Assembly: GCA_023445705.1 (NCBI GenBank)
Contig: JAEXKM010000249.1
Span: 1-14,983 of the forward strand
Direction of reading: 5' to 3'
Source of the DNA: Pseudomonadota bacterium
GTDB taxonomy: Bacteria > Pseudomonadota > Alphaproteobacteria > Caulobacterales > Caulobacteraceae
Length of the DNA stretch: 14,983 bases
The notes beneath the pieces were generated by a model that worked only from the letters and a program-made list of their open reading frames with translations, ran no database searches and was not told the origin of the DNA. Within the stretch, counting starts at the first letter, position 1. Each line of letters starts with the position of its first letter. The translations under genes were made by a program, and so were the position numbers. Below are positions 1-6,933 of this stretch, one piece after another.

Positions 1-636
1 GTCCAGAAGATCCTGCGCATGGCGCGCAAGGGCGTGAACGTCATCTACGTTCCGGGCAATCACGATGACCGGATACGCGACTTCGTCGGCGTCCACTTCG
101 GCGGCGTGGTGGTGGCCAGAGACGCGATCCACGAAACCGCCGACGGGCGCCGGTTTCTGGTGCTGCACGGCGACGAGTTCGACGGGGTGGTGCAGCACGC
201 CAAGTGGCTGGCCTTCGTCGGCGACTACGCCTACCGGATCCTGATCGTGGCCAACACCCTGTTCAACCGCATCCGGCGGAGGATGGGCTTCGGCTACTGG
301 AGCCTCTCGGCCTTCCTGAAGACCAAGGTCAAGAACGCCCTGCAGTTCGTCGAGAACTTCGAGGCGGCGGTGGCCGACGAAGCGCGGCGTCGCGGCGTGG
401 ACGGGGTGATCTGCGGCCACATCCACAAGGCCGAGATGCGCGACATCGACGGCATCGCCTATATCAACGACGGCGACTGGGTGGAGAGCTGCTCGGCGCT
501 GGTCGAGCACGAGGACGGGCGGCTGGAGATCCTGGAATGGGCCAAGCTGCGCTCATGGTCGGCGGTCGACCGGACCATCCGGCTGCCGGAGCCGGCGCAC
601 GAGCCCGAACTCCTGCCGACCCCGGCGGCGGCCTGA
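1..636 (+). CDS. LpxH-like calcineurin-type metallophosphoesterase (UDP-2,3-diacylglucosamine diphosphatase family), 5' partial
   Basis: The frame is open from base 1, so the N-terminus lies outside the window; the ATG at 19 is internal. What is visible is the C-terminal two thirds of a binuclear metallophosphoesterase: the GNHDD motif right after a beta strand (encoded near 55-69), the HGDEFD motif (near 169-186), and the CGHIH motif (near 412-426) that closes the metal site, followed by a NDGDW segment (near 469-480). The first two motifs (DxH and GD) are missing because of truncation. Relatives are annotated as UDP-2,3-diacylglucosamine pyrophosphatase, which splits UDP-diacylglucosamine in lipid A synthesis. 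Many alphaproteobacteria use the unrelated LpxI for that step, so this paralogue may act on another lipid or nucleotide-linked substrate. The glycosyltransferase frame begins 47 nt downstream on the same strand, which fits a membrane glycolipid role (inference). Confidence 0.85.
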   Translation, partial: VQKILRMARKGVNVIYVPGNHDDRIRDFVGVHFGGVVVARDAIHETADGRRFLVLHGDEFDGVVQHAKWLAFVGDYAYRILIVANTLFNRIRRRMGFGYWSLSAFLKTKVKNALQFVENFEAAVADEARRRGVDGVICGHIHKAEMRDIDGIAYINDGDWVESCSALVEHEDGRLEILEWAKLRSWSAVDRTIRLPEPAHEPELLPTPAAA

Positions 637-647
637 ACCGGCGCGAT

Positions 648-684
648 TGACAGTCGACCTGATTTGGTGACAGTTCCGCTGTCA
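648..684 (+). promoter_or_regulatory. Tandem operator-like sites in front of the TetR-HTH/glycosyltransferase gene
   Basis: Two copies of the same architecture lie 20 bp apart. Site 1 (648-664) is TGACAG-TCGAC-CTGATT, with the right arm matching only CTG. Site 2 (668-684) is a perfect inverted repeat, TGACAG-TTCCG-CTGTCA, whose last base is the A of the ATG start codon at 684. A TTGACA hexamer at 647-652 could be a -35 element. The best -10 sixteen bases downstream (GACAGT, 669-674) is poor, but it would place transcription start close to 684, and no Shine-Dalgarno is visible, so a leaderless transcript is possible. The position suggests autoregulation by the TetR-type domain encoded immediately downstream; this is inference from position and symmetry. 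Confidence 0.5.
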
Positions 685-2084
685 TGATGCCGCCGACCCG
701 ATACGCCTCGAGCCTGCGCGATCGACAGAAGCAGGCCACCCGTGACCAGATCATGCATGCGGTCGCCCGCAAGCTGGAGTCCGGTCCGCTGGAGGACCTG
801 AGCTTCGCGGAAATCGCCGCGGAGGCTGAGGTCGGCGAACGCACCGTCTACAGACATTTCCCGACCAAGGAAGCCCTGCTGGGCGCCTTCTGGGCCTGGC
901 TTCAAGCCCAGGCCCTGGCGCCGTCGCGGCCGGCCTCGCGGGTTCGCGACGTGGTCACTGCGCCGCGCGAGAACGGCCAGAAGCCGATGCGCATCCTGCT
1001 GGTCACCGACGCATGGGAGCCGCAGGTCAACGGCGTCGTCCGCACCCTGACCCGCGTGGTCGCCGAACTGAAGGCCCTGGGCCATCAGGTCGAGGTGATC
1101 AGCCCCGACCAGTTCAAAACCTTCCCGCTGCCGACCTATCCGGAGATCAAGGTGGCCCTGGCGGCGCACGAGCCGGTGCAGGAACGCTTCAAGGCCTTCG
1201 AGCCCGAGGCGATCCACATCGCGACGGAAGGTCCGCTGGGGCTTGCCGCACGCCGGATCTGCGTCGAGTGGAAGCTGCCTTTCACGACCAGCTATCACAC
1301 CCGGTTCCCGGAATATGTCTCGGCGCGGCTGCCTTTGCCGCTGGCCGCCGGCTACGCCTACATGAAGTGGTTCCACAAGCCGTCGGGGCGGATGATGGTG
1401 ACCACGCCGACCATGCGCGACGAACTGGAGCGGCATGGGTTCGGCAACATCTCGGTCTGGTCGCGGGGCGTCGACACGGTGATGTTCCACCCTAAGCAAG
1501 AGGACGAGCCCGACGTCTTCGCCGGGCTGCAGCGGCCGATATTCCTGTCGGTCGGCCGAGTGGCGGTCGAGAAGAACATCGAGGCCTTCCTGGGCCTGGA
1601 CCTGCCGGGCACCAAGGTCGTCGTCGGCGACGGTCCGCAGCGCGAAGAACTGATGGAGCGCTATCCGGAGGTCGTCTTCACGGGCGCGAAGTTCGGCGAC
1701 GAACTGGCGGCGCACTTCGCCTGCGCCGATGTCTTCGTCTTCCCGTCCCTGACCGACACCTTCGGCCTGGTGATCCTGGAGGCGATGGCCGCTGGCGTTC
1801 CGGTGGCCGCCTATCCCGCCCCCGGCCCGATCGACATCATCCCGGGCTCCGGCGCCGGCGTGCTGGCGCACAGCGCCACCGAGGGCCTGCGGGAAGCCTG
1901 CCTGGAGGCGCTCAAGCTCGACCGCAAGCAGGTCCGCGCCTTCGCCGAGGGCTTCTCCTGGAAGGCCTGCGCCGAGGATTTCGTAAAGAACCTCCAGCCG
2001 TATCCGGAGCCGGAGAAGACCCGGTTCTGGCGCAAGCTGCGCCGACTGGCGCGCGTTCGCCGCCGGCGGCCCGAGGCGGCCTGA
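684..2084 (+). CDS. TetR-type HTH domain fused in frame to a GT4 family glycosyltransferase
   Basis: The 466-residue frame has two unrelated parts. Residues about 12-75 are a recognisable TetR N-terminal DNA-binding domain: a first helix, then FAEIAAEAEVGERTVYRHFPTK, the usual helix-turn-helix plus YxHF signature. The ligand-binding and dimerisation half of a TetR protein (normally another 110-130 residues) is absent. After a linker (about 80-101), residue 102 starts a complete GT4 enzyme: MRILLVTDAWEPQVNGVV with the acceptor-side glycine loop, a donor-site GRVAVEKNI block (291-299), and SLTDTFGLVILEAM (355-368) with the E of the C-terminal GT4 motif. The C-terminus is strongly basic (about 446-463), typical of enzymes that sit on the inner membrane surface and glycosylate lipids. 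A separate start at ATG 987 is possible but its upstream AGAAG is only 3 nt away. The glycosyltransferase call is strong; whether one fused protein is made, or the HTH part is a remnant, is open. Confidence 0.8.
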   Translation: MMPPTRYASSLRDRQKQATRDQIMHAVARKLESGPLEDLSFAEIAAEAEVGERTVYRHFPTKEALLGAFWAWLQAQALAPSRPASRVRDVVTAPRENGQKPMRILLVTDAWEPQVNGVVRTLTRVVAELKALGHQVEVISPDQFKTFPLPTYPEIKVALAAHEPVQERFKAFEPEAIHIATEGPLGLAARRICVEWKLPFTTSYHTRFPEYVSARLPLPLAAGYAYMKWFHKPSGRMMVTTPTMRDELERHGFGNISVWSRGVDTVMFHPKQEDEPDVFAGLQRPIFLSVGRVAVEKNIEAFLGLDLPGTKVVVGDGPQREELMERYPEVVFTGAKFGDELAAHFACADVFVFPSLTDTFGLVILEAMAAGVPVAAYPAPGPIDIIPGSGAGVLAHSATEGLREACLEALKLDRKQVRAFAEGFSWKACAEDFVKNLQPYPEPEKTRFWRKLRRLARVRRRRPEAA

Positions 2085-2179
2085 CCGCTTCCCCCGAAGA
2101 GGAACATCTATAGGCTTCTCGGAGCTCCCTCAGGGGCCAGCTCGGCGCTGGCGTCGAGACGAAGGGGCGCGCCCCGATC

Positions 2180-2187
2180 AGGAGAGG
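2180..2187 (+). promoter_or_regulatory. Ribosome binding site of the hydrolase-OsmC gene
   Basis: AGGAGAGG lies 7 nt before the ATG at 2195 and fixes that start. The 110 nt between the glycosyltransferase stop and this gene also hold a 12-bp palindrome (2164-2175, GGGGCGCGCCCC) and a TATAGG at 2110-2115 that could be a -10 element, but no convincing -35 accompanies it. Confidence 0.6.
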
Positions 2188-2194
2188 AAACGCC

Positions 2195-3424
2195 ATGGCC
2201 GCAGCCGTTCAGCACCTGGAGTTCCCCGGCCGCTCGGGCGCGACCCTGGCGGCGCGGCTGGAACTGCCGAATGGGCCGGTGCGAGGCTACGCGCTCTTCG
2301 TCCACTGCTTCACCTGCTCGAAGGACCATCTGGCGGCCAGGCGGATCTCGGCCGACCTCGCCCGAGAAGGCCTGGCGGTGCTGCGGTTCGATTTCACGGG
2401 GTTGGGCGCCAGCGGCGGGGAGTTCGCCTGCACCAATTTCAGCTCCAACATCCAGGATCTCCATTCGGCGGCTGACTACCTGCGCGACCACTATCAGGCG
2501 CCCGCGGTGCTGATCGGCCACTCGCTGGGCGGAGCCGCGGTGCTGGCCGCTGCCAAGAACATTCCCGAAGTCCGTGCGGTGGTGACCATCGGCGCGCCGG
2601 CCGAGCCGCAGCACGTCCTGAAGAACCTGGGATCCAGCCTCGAGGAGATCCAGGCCAAGGGCGAGGCGGAGGTCGAGCTCGGAGGCCGGAAGTTCCGCGT
2701 CACCCGACAGTTCATCGAGGACGTCGAGGCCCACCGCCTGCGCGACGCGATCCGGGCGATGCGCAAGCCGCTCCTGATCCTTCACTCGCCGATCGACGCC
2801 ACGGTCGGGATCGAGAACGCGACCGAGATCTTTATGGCGGCCTGGCACCCGAAGAGCTTCATCTCGCTCGACAAGGCCGATCACCTGCTGACCGACCCGG
2901 AGGATGCGGCCTTCGCCGCGCAGGTGATCTCCGGCTGGAGCACCCGCTACCTGGCCCAGGACGAGCCGCAGGGCGAGGAGCCGATCGAGCACGTGCGGGT
3001 GATGGAGACCGGCGTCGGCAAGTTCCAGAACGCCGTCCAGGCCGGCCGCCACCGGCTGTTCGCCGATGAGCCCGAGAGCGTGGGCGGCGCCGACAGCGGC
3101 CCCTCCCCCTACGACTTCCTGTCGATCGCCCTGGGCGCCTGCACGTCGATGACCATCCGCCTCTATGCGCAGATGAAAGGACTGGAGCTCGGCCGCGTGC
3201 GCGTGGATGTCTCGCACGAGAAGATCCACGTGCGCGACGGCGATGCGGTGGCGGGCGTGCCCAAGAGCAAGATCGACTGCTTCAGCCGGGTGATCACCGT
3301 GGACGGCGAGGTCTCCGAGGAGCTCGCCGCCAAGATCGAGGAAATCGCCGGCAAGTGCCCCGTCCACCGCACGCTGGAAGCGCGCTCGGAGGTCCGCACC
3401 GAGGTGCGGTCGGCGAGCGCCTGA
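2195..3424 (+). CDS. Bifunctional alpha/beta hydrolase / OsmC family protein
   Basis: The protein has 409 residues and two domains. Residues 1-250 form an alpha/beta hydrolase with the nucleophile elbow GHSLGG (S110), a candidate acid at D201 in HSPIDATV and the histidine H230 in KADHLL. Residues about 265-409 are an OsmC/Ohr-like domain: the start of the central helix reads GPSPYDFLSIALGACTSMT with the peroxidatic-type cysteine C316, and the partner cysteine C388 lies in GKCPVHRTLE. OsmC domains reduce organic hydroperoxides with thiols. The fusion is a known bacterial architecture, so it is not a sequencing artefact. A plausible role is releasing and detoxifying peroxidised acyl esters, though the hydrolase substrate is unknown (inference). 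Its TGA lies one nucleotide from the stop of the convergent phnE. Confidence 0.9.
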   Translation: MAAAVQHLEFPGRSGATLAARLELPNGPVRGYALFVHCFTCSKDHLAARRISADLAREGLAVLRFDFTGLGASGGEFACTNFSSNIQDLHSAADYLRDHYQAPAVLIGHSLGGAAVLAAAKNIPEVRAVVTIGAPAEPQHVLKNLGSSLEEIQAKGEAEVELGGRKFRVTRQFIEDVEAHRLRDAIRAMRKPLLILHSPIDATVGIENATEIFMAAWHPKSFISLDKADHLLTDPEDAAFAAQVISGWSTRYLAQDEPQGEEPIEHVRVMETGVGKFQNAVQAGRHRLFADEPESVGGADSGPSPYDFLSIALGACTSMTIRLYAQMKGLELGRVRVDVSHEKIHVRDGDAVAGVPKSKIDCFSRVITVDGEVSEELAAKIEEIAGKCPVHRTLEARSEVRTEVRSASA

Positions 3425-3425
3425 A

Positions 3426-4235
3426 CTAGAGCAGCCGGCCGCGGATGGTCTGCGAGAGCAGGTCGATCAGGGTCACGGCCAGGACGATGACAATGGCGAT
3501 CGCCGAGACGCGCGAATAGGCGAAGCTGTTCAGGCTGTCGAACAGGATCTGGCCGATGCCGCCGGCGCCGATCAGGCCCAGCACGGTGGCCGCCCGGCTG
3601 TTGGATTCGAAGCGGTACAGCGCATAGGAGGTCCACAGCGGCGCGACCTGCGGGATGACGCCCCAGACCACTTCCTGCAGCGGCGCGGCGCCCGTGGCCC
3701 GCACGCCCTCGACCGGCCCCTTGTCGATGGACTCGACAGCTTCAGAGAAGAGCTTGCCCAGGACGCCGCCGGTGTTCAGCGCCAGCGCCATGACGCCGGC
3801 GAAAGGGCCAAGCCCCACGGCGACGACGAAGATGGTGCCGATGACGAGGTCCGGCACCGAGCGAAGGGCGTCCATCAGCCGGCGGATCGGGAGCTGGATG
3901 TAGGACGGGGTCACGTTGCGCGCGCCCAGGAGACCGAGCGGGATGGCCAGCAGGACAGCGATGGCGGTGCCCCACAGAGCGATCTGAATCGTCAGCCACA
4001 TCTGGGCGACGAGGAACTTCCACTCGCTGAAGTCCGGATGCAGGAACTCGCGTCCGAACTGCCGCATGTTGTCGGAGTTCTGGAACAGCAGCGGCAGCTT
4101 GGCCATTTCCGCCGGGCCGAAGCTGATGACCAGCAGGATGGCGATGCCGCCCCACAGGCCGATGTCGAACAGCCGCTGTCCGAGCGGCCGCACGGGCGGC
4201 TTCAGCAGATCGGCTTGGGTCACGCTGGCGGTCAC
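3426..4235 (-). CDS. phnE: Phosphonate ABC transporter permease PhnE
   Basis: The 269-residue inner-membrane protein has hydrophobic segments around residues 25-40, 78-103, 130-155 and 243-260. The cytoplasmic coupling loop typical of binding-protein-dependent permeases spans about 176-196 (EGVRATGAAPLQEVVWGVIP). The ISMDALRSVP-type segment is seen as MDALRSVPDL (121-130), characteristic of PhnE relatives. The start is GTG at 4235, 9 nt after the phnD stop; the Shine-Dalgarno TAGGAA contains that stop codon, indicating translational coupling. It forms the channel for the PhnD-delivered ligand and pairs with the PhnC ATPase. Family knowledge covers phosphonates, but related systems carry phosphite or organophosphate esters, so the true ligand is not settled by sequence. 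Confidence 0.9.
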   Translation of the reverse strand: MTASVTQADLLKPPVRPLGQRLFDIGLWGGIAILLVISFGPAEMAKLPLLFQNSDNMRQFGREFLHPDFSEWKFLVAQMWLTIQIALWGTAIAVLLAIPLGLLGARNVTPSYIQLPIRRLMDALRSVPDLVIGTIFVVAVGLGPFAGVMALALNTGGVLGKLFSEAVESIDKGPVEGVRATGAAPLQEVVWGVIPQVAPLWTSYALYRFESNSRAATVLGLIGAGGIGQILFDSLNSFAYSRVSAIAIVIVLAVTLIDLLSQTIRGRLL

Positions 4236-4244
4236 GTCGGATTC

Positions 4245-5264
4245 CTACTGGGCGCTCACGGGCTGGCCGGTCTTGGCCTCCAGGGCGGCGCGCTCGGCCG
4301 CGATGTCGTCGAGCGCCTTCTGGGCCTGGCCTTCCTTGACCTTGTCACCGTTGTTTCGCGCCTCGAGCAGCTGCTCGGTGGCCTCCATCTCACGCACCGG
4401 CAGCAGATGGTTGTTGTCGGCCGGGCGGAAGCCGCCGATCGAGAGCGCGGCCAGAAGCTTGCGCTGGCGCTCGGCTTCCGGGCCTTCGCCCTGCGCGTAG
4501 GTCAGGAAGAACTGGCGCAGCTTTTCCTTCACCGCCGGGTCGAGATCCTTGCGCCAGATGATCGGGTCTTCCGGCAGCTTGGGGCTTTCCCAGATCACCC
4601 GGATCTGGTCGGCCACCGGCGACTTGCGCTCGCGCTGCAGGCGGATGGCGGTGGAGTTGTTGGTGGCGACGTCCAGCACGCCCTTGGCCACCGAGAACAG
4701 GTTGGCCTGGTGGTTGGCGGTGCGCACCTGCTTGAAGCAGGCCTCGGGGCGGATGCCCTTAGGAGCGAAAAGATAGGTCATGGGCGCCAGGGTGCCCGAG
4801 GTCGACTTGGCGTCGCCGATCCCGAAGGTCAGGGTCTTGTCGCACTTCAGCACGTCTTCCAGCGTCGTCTTGGAGCTGGCCGGCACGATGAGGACCGAGG
4901 TGTAACCGTCGGTGCCGCTGGGGTCGTAGGTGCGGGCGAAGACCTCGCCGTTGGAACGGCGCACCGCCTCCAGGCCCGATTGGTTCGAGAACCAGCCAGC
5001 GTCGGTCTGCTTGAAGCGCAAGGCCTCGATCAGCGCCGTGTAGTTCGAGGCGAAGAACGGCTTCACCGGAATGCCGACCGACTTTTCCATGTCGGCCAGG
5101 ATCGGCTTCCAGAAGGTCTCCATGCTCGAGGAGTTCTCGGTCGCCAGGATCGAGAAGTTGATCACCTTCGGCGGGCCGCCGGCGGGGGTCTGTTCGGACT
5201 TGCCGCAGGCCGAGAGGCCAAGGGCGGCGAGGCTGCTGCCAATGAGGAGGCGGCGGTCGATCAT
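4245..5264 (-). CDS. phnD: Phosphate/phosphonate ABC transporter substrate-binding lipoprotein PhnD
   Basis: The frame opens further upstream, but the ATG at 5264 is the true start: it has AAGGAG (complement of 5272-5277) in front, overlaps the phnC stop as ATGA, and begins a signal peptide. Residues 1-20 carry RR followed by a hydrophobic stretch and the lipobox LSAC (C20), so it is a lipoprotein anchored to the outer face of the inner membrane; the twin arginine leaves Tat export possible. PhnD hallmarks follow: NFSILATENSSS (36-47), a hinge with GWFSNQSGLEAV (90-101), DGYTSVLIV (119-127), GDAKSTSGTLAP (150-161) and ESPKLPEDPIIWRKDL (226-241). The serine/threonine run STSG matches the phosphonate-contacting loop of the family. 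The C-terminal 40 residues are charged and helical. It binds the substrate and presents it to PhnE. Confidence 0.9.
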   Translation of the reverse strand: MIDRRLLIGSSLAALGLSACGKSEQTPAGGPPKVINFSILATENSSSMETFWKPILADMEKSVGIPVKPFFASNYTALIEALRFKQTDAGWFSNQSGLEAVRRSNGEVFARTYDPSGTDGYTSVLIVPASSKTTLEDVLKCDKTLTFGIGDAKSTSGTLAPMTYLFAPKGIRPEACFKQVRTANHQANLFSVAKGVLDVATNNSTAIRLQRERKSPVADQIRVIWESPKLPEDPIIWRKDLDPAVKEKLRQFFLTYAQGEGPEAERQRKLLAALSIGGFRPADNNHLLPVREMEATEQLLEARNNGDKVKEGQAQKALDDIAAERAALEAKTGQPVSAQ

Positions 5265-6055
5265 TTCGGCGCTCCTTCCCAGAATACGTCTTCGAATTCC
5301 GGGCCGTAGATGTCGATAAGCTGTTTGCGTTCGAGGCCCGAGGCGGCGCCATCGTAGACGACCTTGCCGGCCTTGAGGGCCACCACACGGTCGCAATAGC
5401 GCAGGGCGTAGTCGACCTGGTGCAAGGTGACGACGACCGTCAGGCCGTCTTGCTGGTTCAGGTCGCGAAGGATTTCCATGACCCGTCTGGCCGAGACGGG
5501 GTCGAGCGAGGCCACCGGCTCATCGGCGAGGATGATCTTCGCCTTCTGGACCAGCGCGCGGGCGATGGCGCCCCTCTGCTGCTGTCCGCCGGAAAGGGTG
5601 TTGGCGCGTTGGCCGGCGTATTCGGCCACGCCGACACGGGCCAGGGCCGCCATGGCCGCCTGCTTGGTCTCGGCCGGCCACGCGCCCAGCGCGCCGCGCA
5701 GGAAAGGAATACGGCCCAGCGAGCCCAGGGCCACGTTGCTGAACAGGGTCAGGCGACCGACCAGATTGAACTGCTGGAAGATGAAGCCGATGCGGATGCG
5801 CGCCTCGCGCACCTTGCCGCTGATCTTGCCGTCCGACTGTACGGTCTGGCCGAACGCTTCGATCTGGCCAGCCCCGGCGTCGATCGTCTGCAGGCCGCTG
5901 ATCGAGCGCAGCAGAGTCGACTTGCCCGAGCCCGAGGGCCCGATCAGGGCGATCATCTCGCCCTTGCTGACGTTCATCGAGACGGAATCCAGGGCGCGAC
6001 GCGAGCCGAAGCTCTTCGAGGCGTTCCGCACGGACAGTACGGCGGCTTCAGACAT
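5261..6055 (-). CDS. phnC: Phosphonate ABC transporter ATP-binding protein PhnC
   Basis: This is a 264-residue ABC ATPase. From the chosen start the motifs are Walker A GPSGSGKST (39-47), Q-loop FQQ (93-95), signature LSGGQQQ (154-160), Walker B IILADEP (174-180) and the switch histidine H212. The LSGGQQQRGAIARALVQ segment and the FQQFNLVGRLTLFSNV stretch are typical of PhnC. The frame is open to an ATG at 6124, but that codon sits inside the candidate Pho box and adds 23 residues with no family counterpart, so ATG 6055 is preferred although its Shine-Dalgarno is weak. The gene ends in an ATGA overlap with phnD, making phnC-phnD-phnE one transcription unit. No C-P lyase genes follow in the window. 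Confidence 0.9.
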   Translation of the reverse strand: MSEAAVLSVRNASKSFGSRRALDSVSMNVSKGEMIALIGPSGSGKSTLLRSISGLQTIDAGAGQIEAFGQTVQSDGKISGKVREARIRIGFIFQQFNLVGRLTLFSNVALGSLGRIPFLRGALGAWPAETKQAAMAALARVGVAEYAGQRANTLSGGQQQRGAIARALVQKAKIILADEPVASLDPVSARRVMEILRDLNQQDGLTVVVTLHQVDYALRYCDRVVALKAGKVVYDGAASGLERKQLIDIYGPEFEDVFWEGAPK

Positions 6056-6111
6056 AGATGGCGAGATTTCCCGGATCAGCACGCGCAATGGTACGGAGAT
6101 CGCCGACCCCT

Positions 6112-6129
6112 GCGACGGCTTCATGACAC
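6112..6129 (-). promoter_or_regulatory. Candidate Pho box upstream of phnCDE
   Basis: Read on the minus strand, GTGTCAT-GAAG-CCGTCGC has the two 7-bp half sites at the 11-bp repeat spacing of PhoB binding sites and, by my count, agrees with the 18-bp CTGTCAT-type consensus at 13 positions. It lies 57-74 nt before the phnC ATG. A TACCAT that could be a -10 lies at 6088-6093, farther away than the usual 10 bp. PhoB control of phosphonate uptake genes is established in other bacteria; here it is inferred. Confidence 0.4.
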
Positions 6130-6193
6130 GAGGCCGCGCTTTTGGTCTAGCGCGAGATCGCGATCGGCCCCGTAATCCTTGCGAATGCTTCGG

Positions 6194-6751
6194 CTAGGCC
6201 AACTCCAGAAGCCCGGTCAGATCGTCCCACACGAACACCAGATTGCTCGAGCGCCATAGAGGGCCGGGATCAACGAAGGCGCCGACGCGGCGGCCGCCGA
6301 GCCGGTCGTAGAAGTCGATCGCCGGCTGATTGCCCTCGACAACAGCCAGCGCGCAGCCCCGATAGTCCCAGTCGCGAAGCTGACCTGCGAGCGCGCTCAT
6401 GAGCCGTCGGCCGAGCCCCCGGCGCGAAAATTCACCGTCGACATGCAGCCAGCGCACCTCCCCGCGGTCGCCAAACAAAGGCTCGGTCGGGGCGCAGGCC
6501 GAGCCGAACGCGACAATTCGCCCCTGCTGCTCGGCGACCAACGTCTGGTGGCGGACAGGCTGCGTCGCCAGAGCCTCGCGCCAGCGTTCGCGCCGGACCT
6601 CCTCGGTGAGCGCGGCATAGGCTTCCGGCGTGGCAAGGTCGCGATAGGTTTCGCGCCAAACCCTTACGTGCAAAGCGGCGATCGCGTCCGCGTCTTCGGG
6701 CCGCGCCGCCCTGAGCTGAAACGGCCCAGCCGTAAACGCTTTGGAAACCAA
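6194..6751 (-). CDS. GNAT family N-acetyltransferase
   Basis: This is an acetyl-CoA-dependent N-acetyltransferase of unknown substrate. The fold is seen in the N-terminal block RAARPEDADAIAALHVRVW, the acetyl-CoA pyrophosphate loop SRRGLGRRLM near the middle, and the NQPAIDFYDRLGGR segment that closes the C-terminal half. Start choice: TTG at 6751 has AGAGGA (complement of 6761-6766) 9 nt upstream and gives 185 residues, normal for the family. An ATG at 6793 and a TTG at 6817 extend the frame by 14 and 22 residues with little similarity expected. It lies upstream of phnCDE on the same strand, but 138 nt and the candidate Pho box separate them, and its length and N-terminal type do not match PhnO, so a phosphonate role is not implied. 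Confidence 0.8.
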   Translation of the reverse strand: MVSKAFTAGPFQLRAARPEDADAIAALHVRVWRETYRDLATPEAYAALTEEVRRERWREALATQPVRHQTLVAEQQGRIVAFGSACAPTEPLFGDRGEVRWLHVDGEFSRRGLGRRLMSALAGQLRDWDYRGCALAVVEGNQPAIDFYDRLGGRRVGAFVDPGPLWRSSNLVFVWDDLTGLLELA

Positions 6752-6832
6752 GTTCGCGCTTCCTCTCAAACCCTGGCCGCCCTTGGGATTCATGACAATT
6801 TCTGGGCGAGCGCACAAACCCCTTTACATCGG

Positions 6833-6845
6833 GGGGCATCGCCCC
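6833..6845. other. Short GC hairpin in the GNAT/decarboxylase divergent promoter region
   Basis: GGGGC-ATC-GCCCC is a 5-bp perfect stem with a 3-nt loop, in the roughly 180 nt between the two divergently read genes. It is not followed by a T-run on either strand that would make a terminator. Otherwise this stretch shows no promoter I would defend; GCTAACGC at 6889-6896 resembles a Caulobacter -10 but has no partner -35. Confidence 0.25.
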
Positions 6846-6933
6846 TATTTCGCACGGCTCCGGCGGACCCGATGTCCTCAAAAGCGCTGCTAACGCCGGT
6901 CTAGGTTCAACAATCCGTTGGGGGTTGCGTGAG

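Noticed and set aside
668..684. CTGTCAT in front of the TetR-HTH gene as a Pho box half site
   Set aside because: No second half site at 11-bp spacing; the inverted symmetry and 20-bp repeat fit an operator better.
459..1871. 470-codon minus-strand frame over the glycosyltransferase
   Set aside because: Antisense shadow with arginine/glycine/aspartate-biased composition; the plus-strand frame has clear GT4 and TetR motifs.
2101..2126. GGAAC at 2101 as an EcfG-type promoter for the hydrolase-OsmC gene
   Set aside because: No CGTT-like element at 16-18 nt spacing.
6156..6165. GATCGCGATC palindrome between the GNAT gene and phnC
   Set aside because: Ten-base palindromes of this composition are expected by chance in GC-rich DNA and there is no second copy.
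6194..6751. GNAT gene as phnO of the phosphonate operon
   Set aside because: Too long and of a different GNAT type than PhnO, and separated from phnC by 138 nt with its own candidate promoter.
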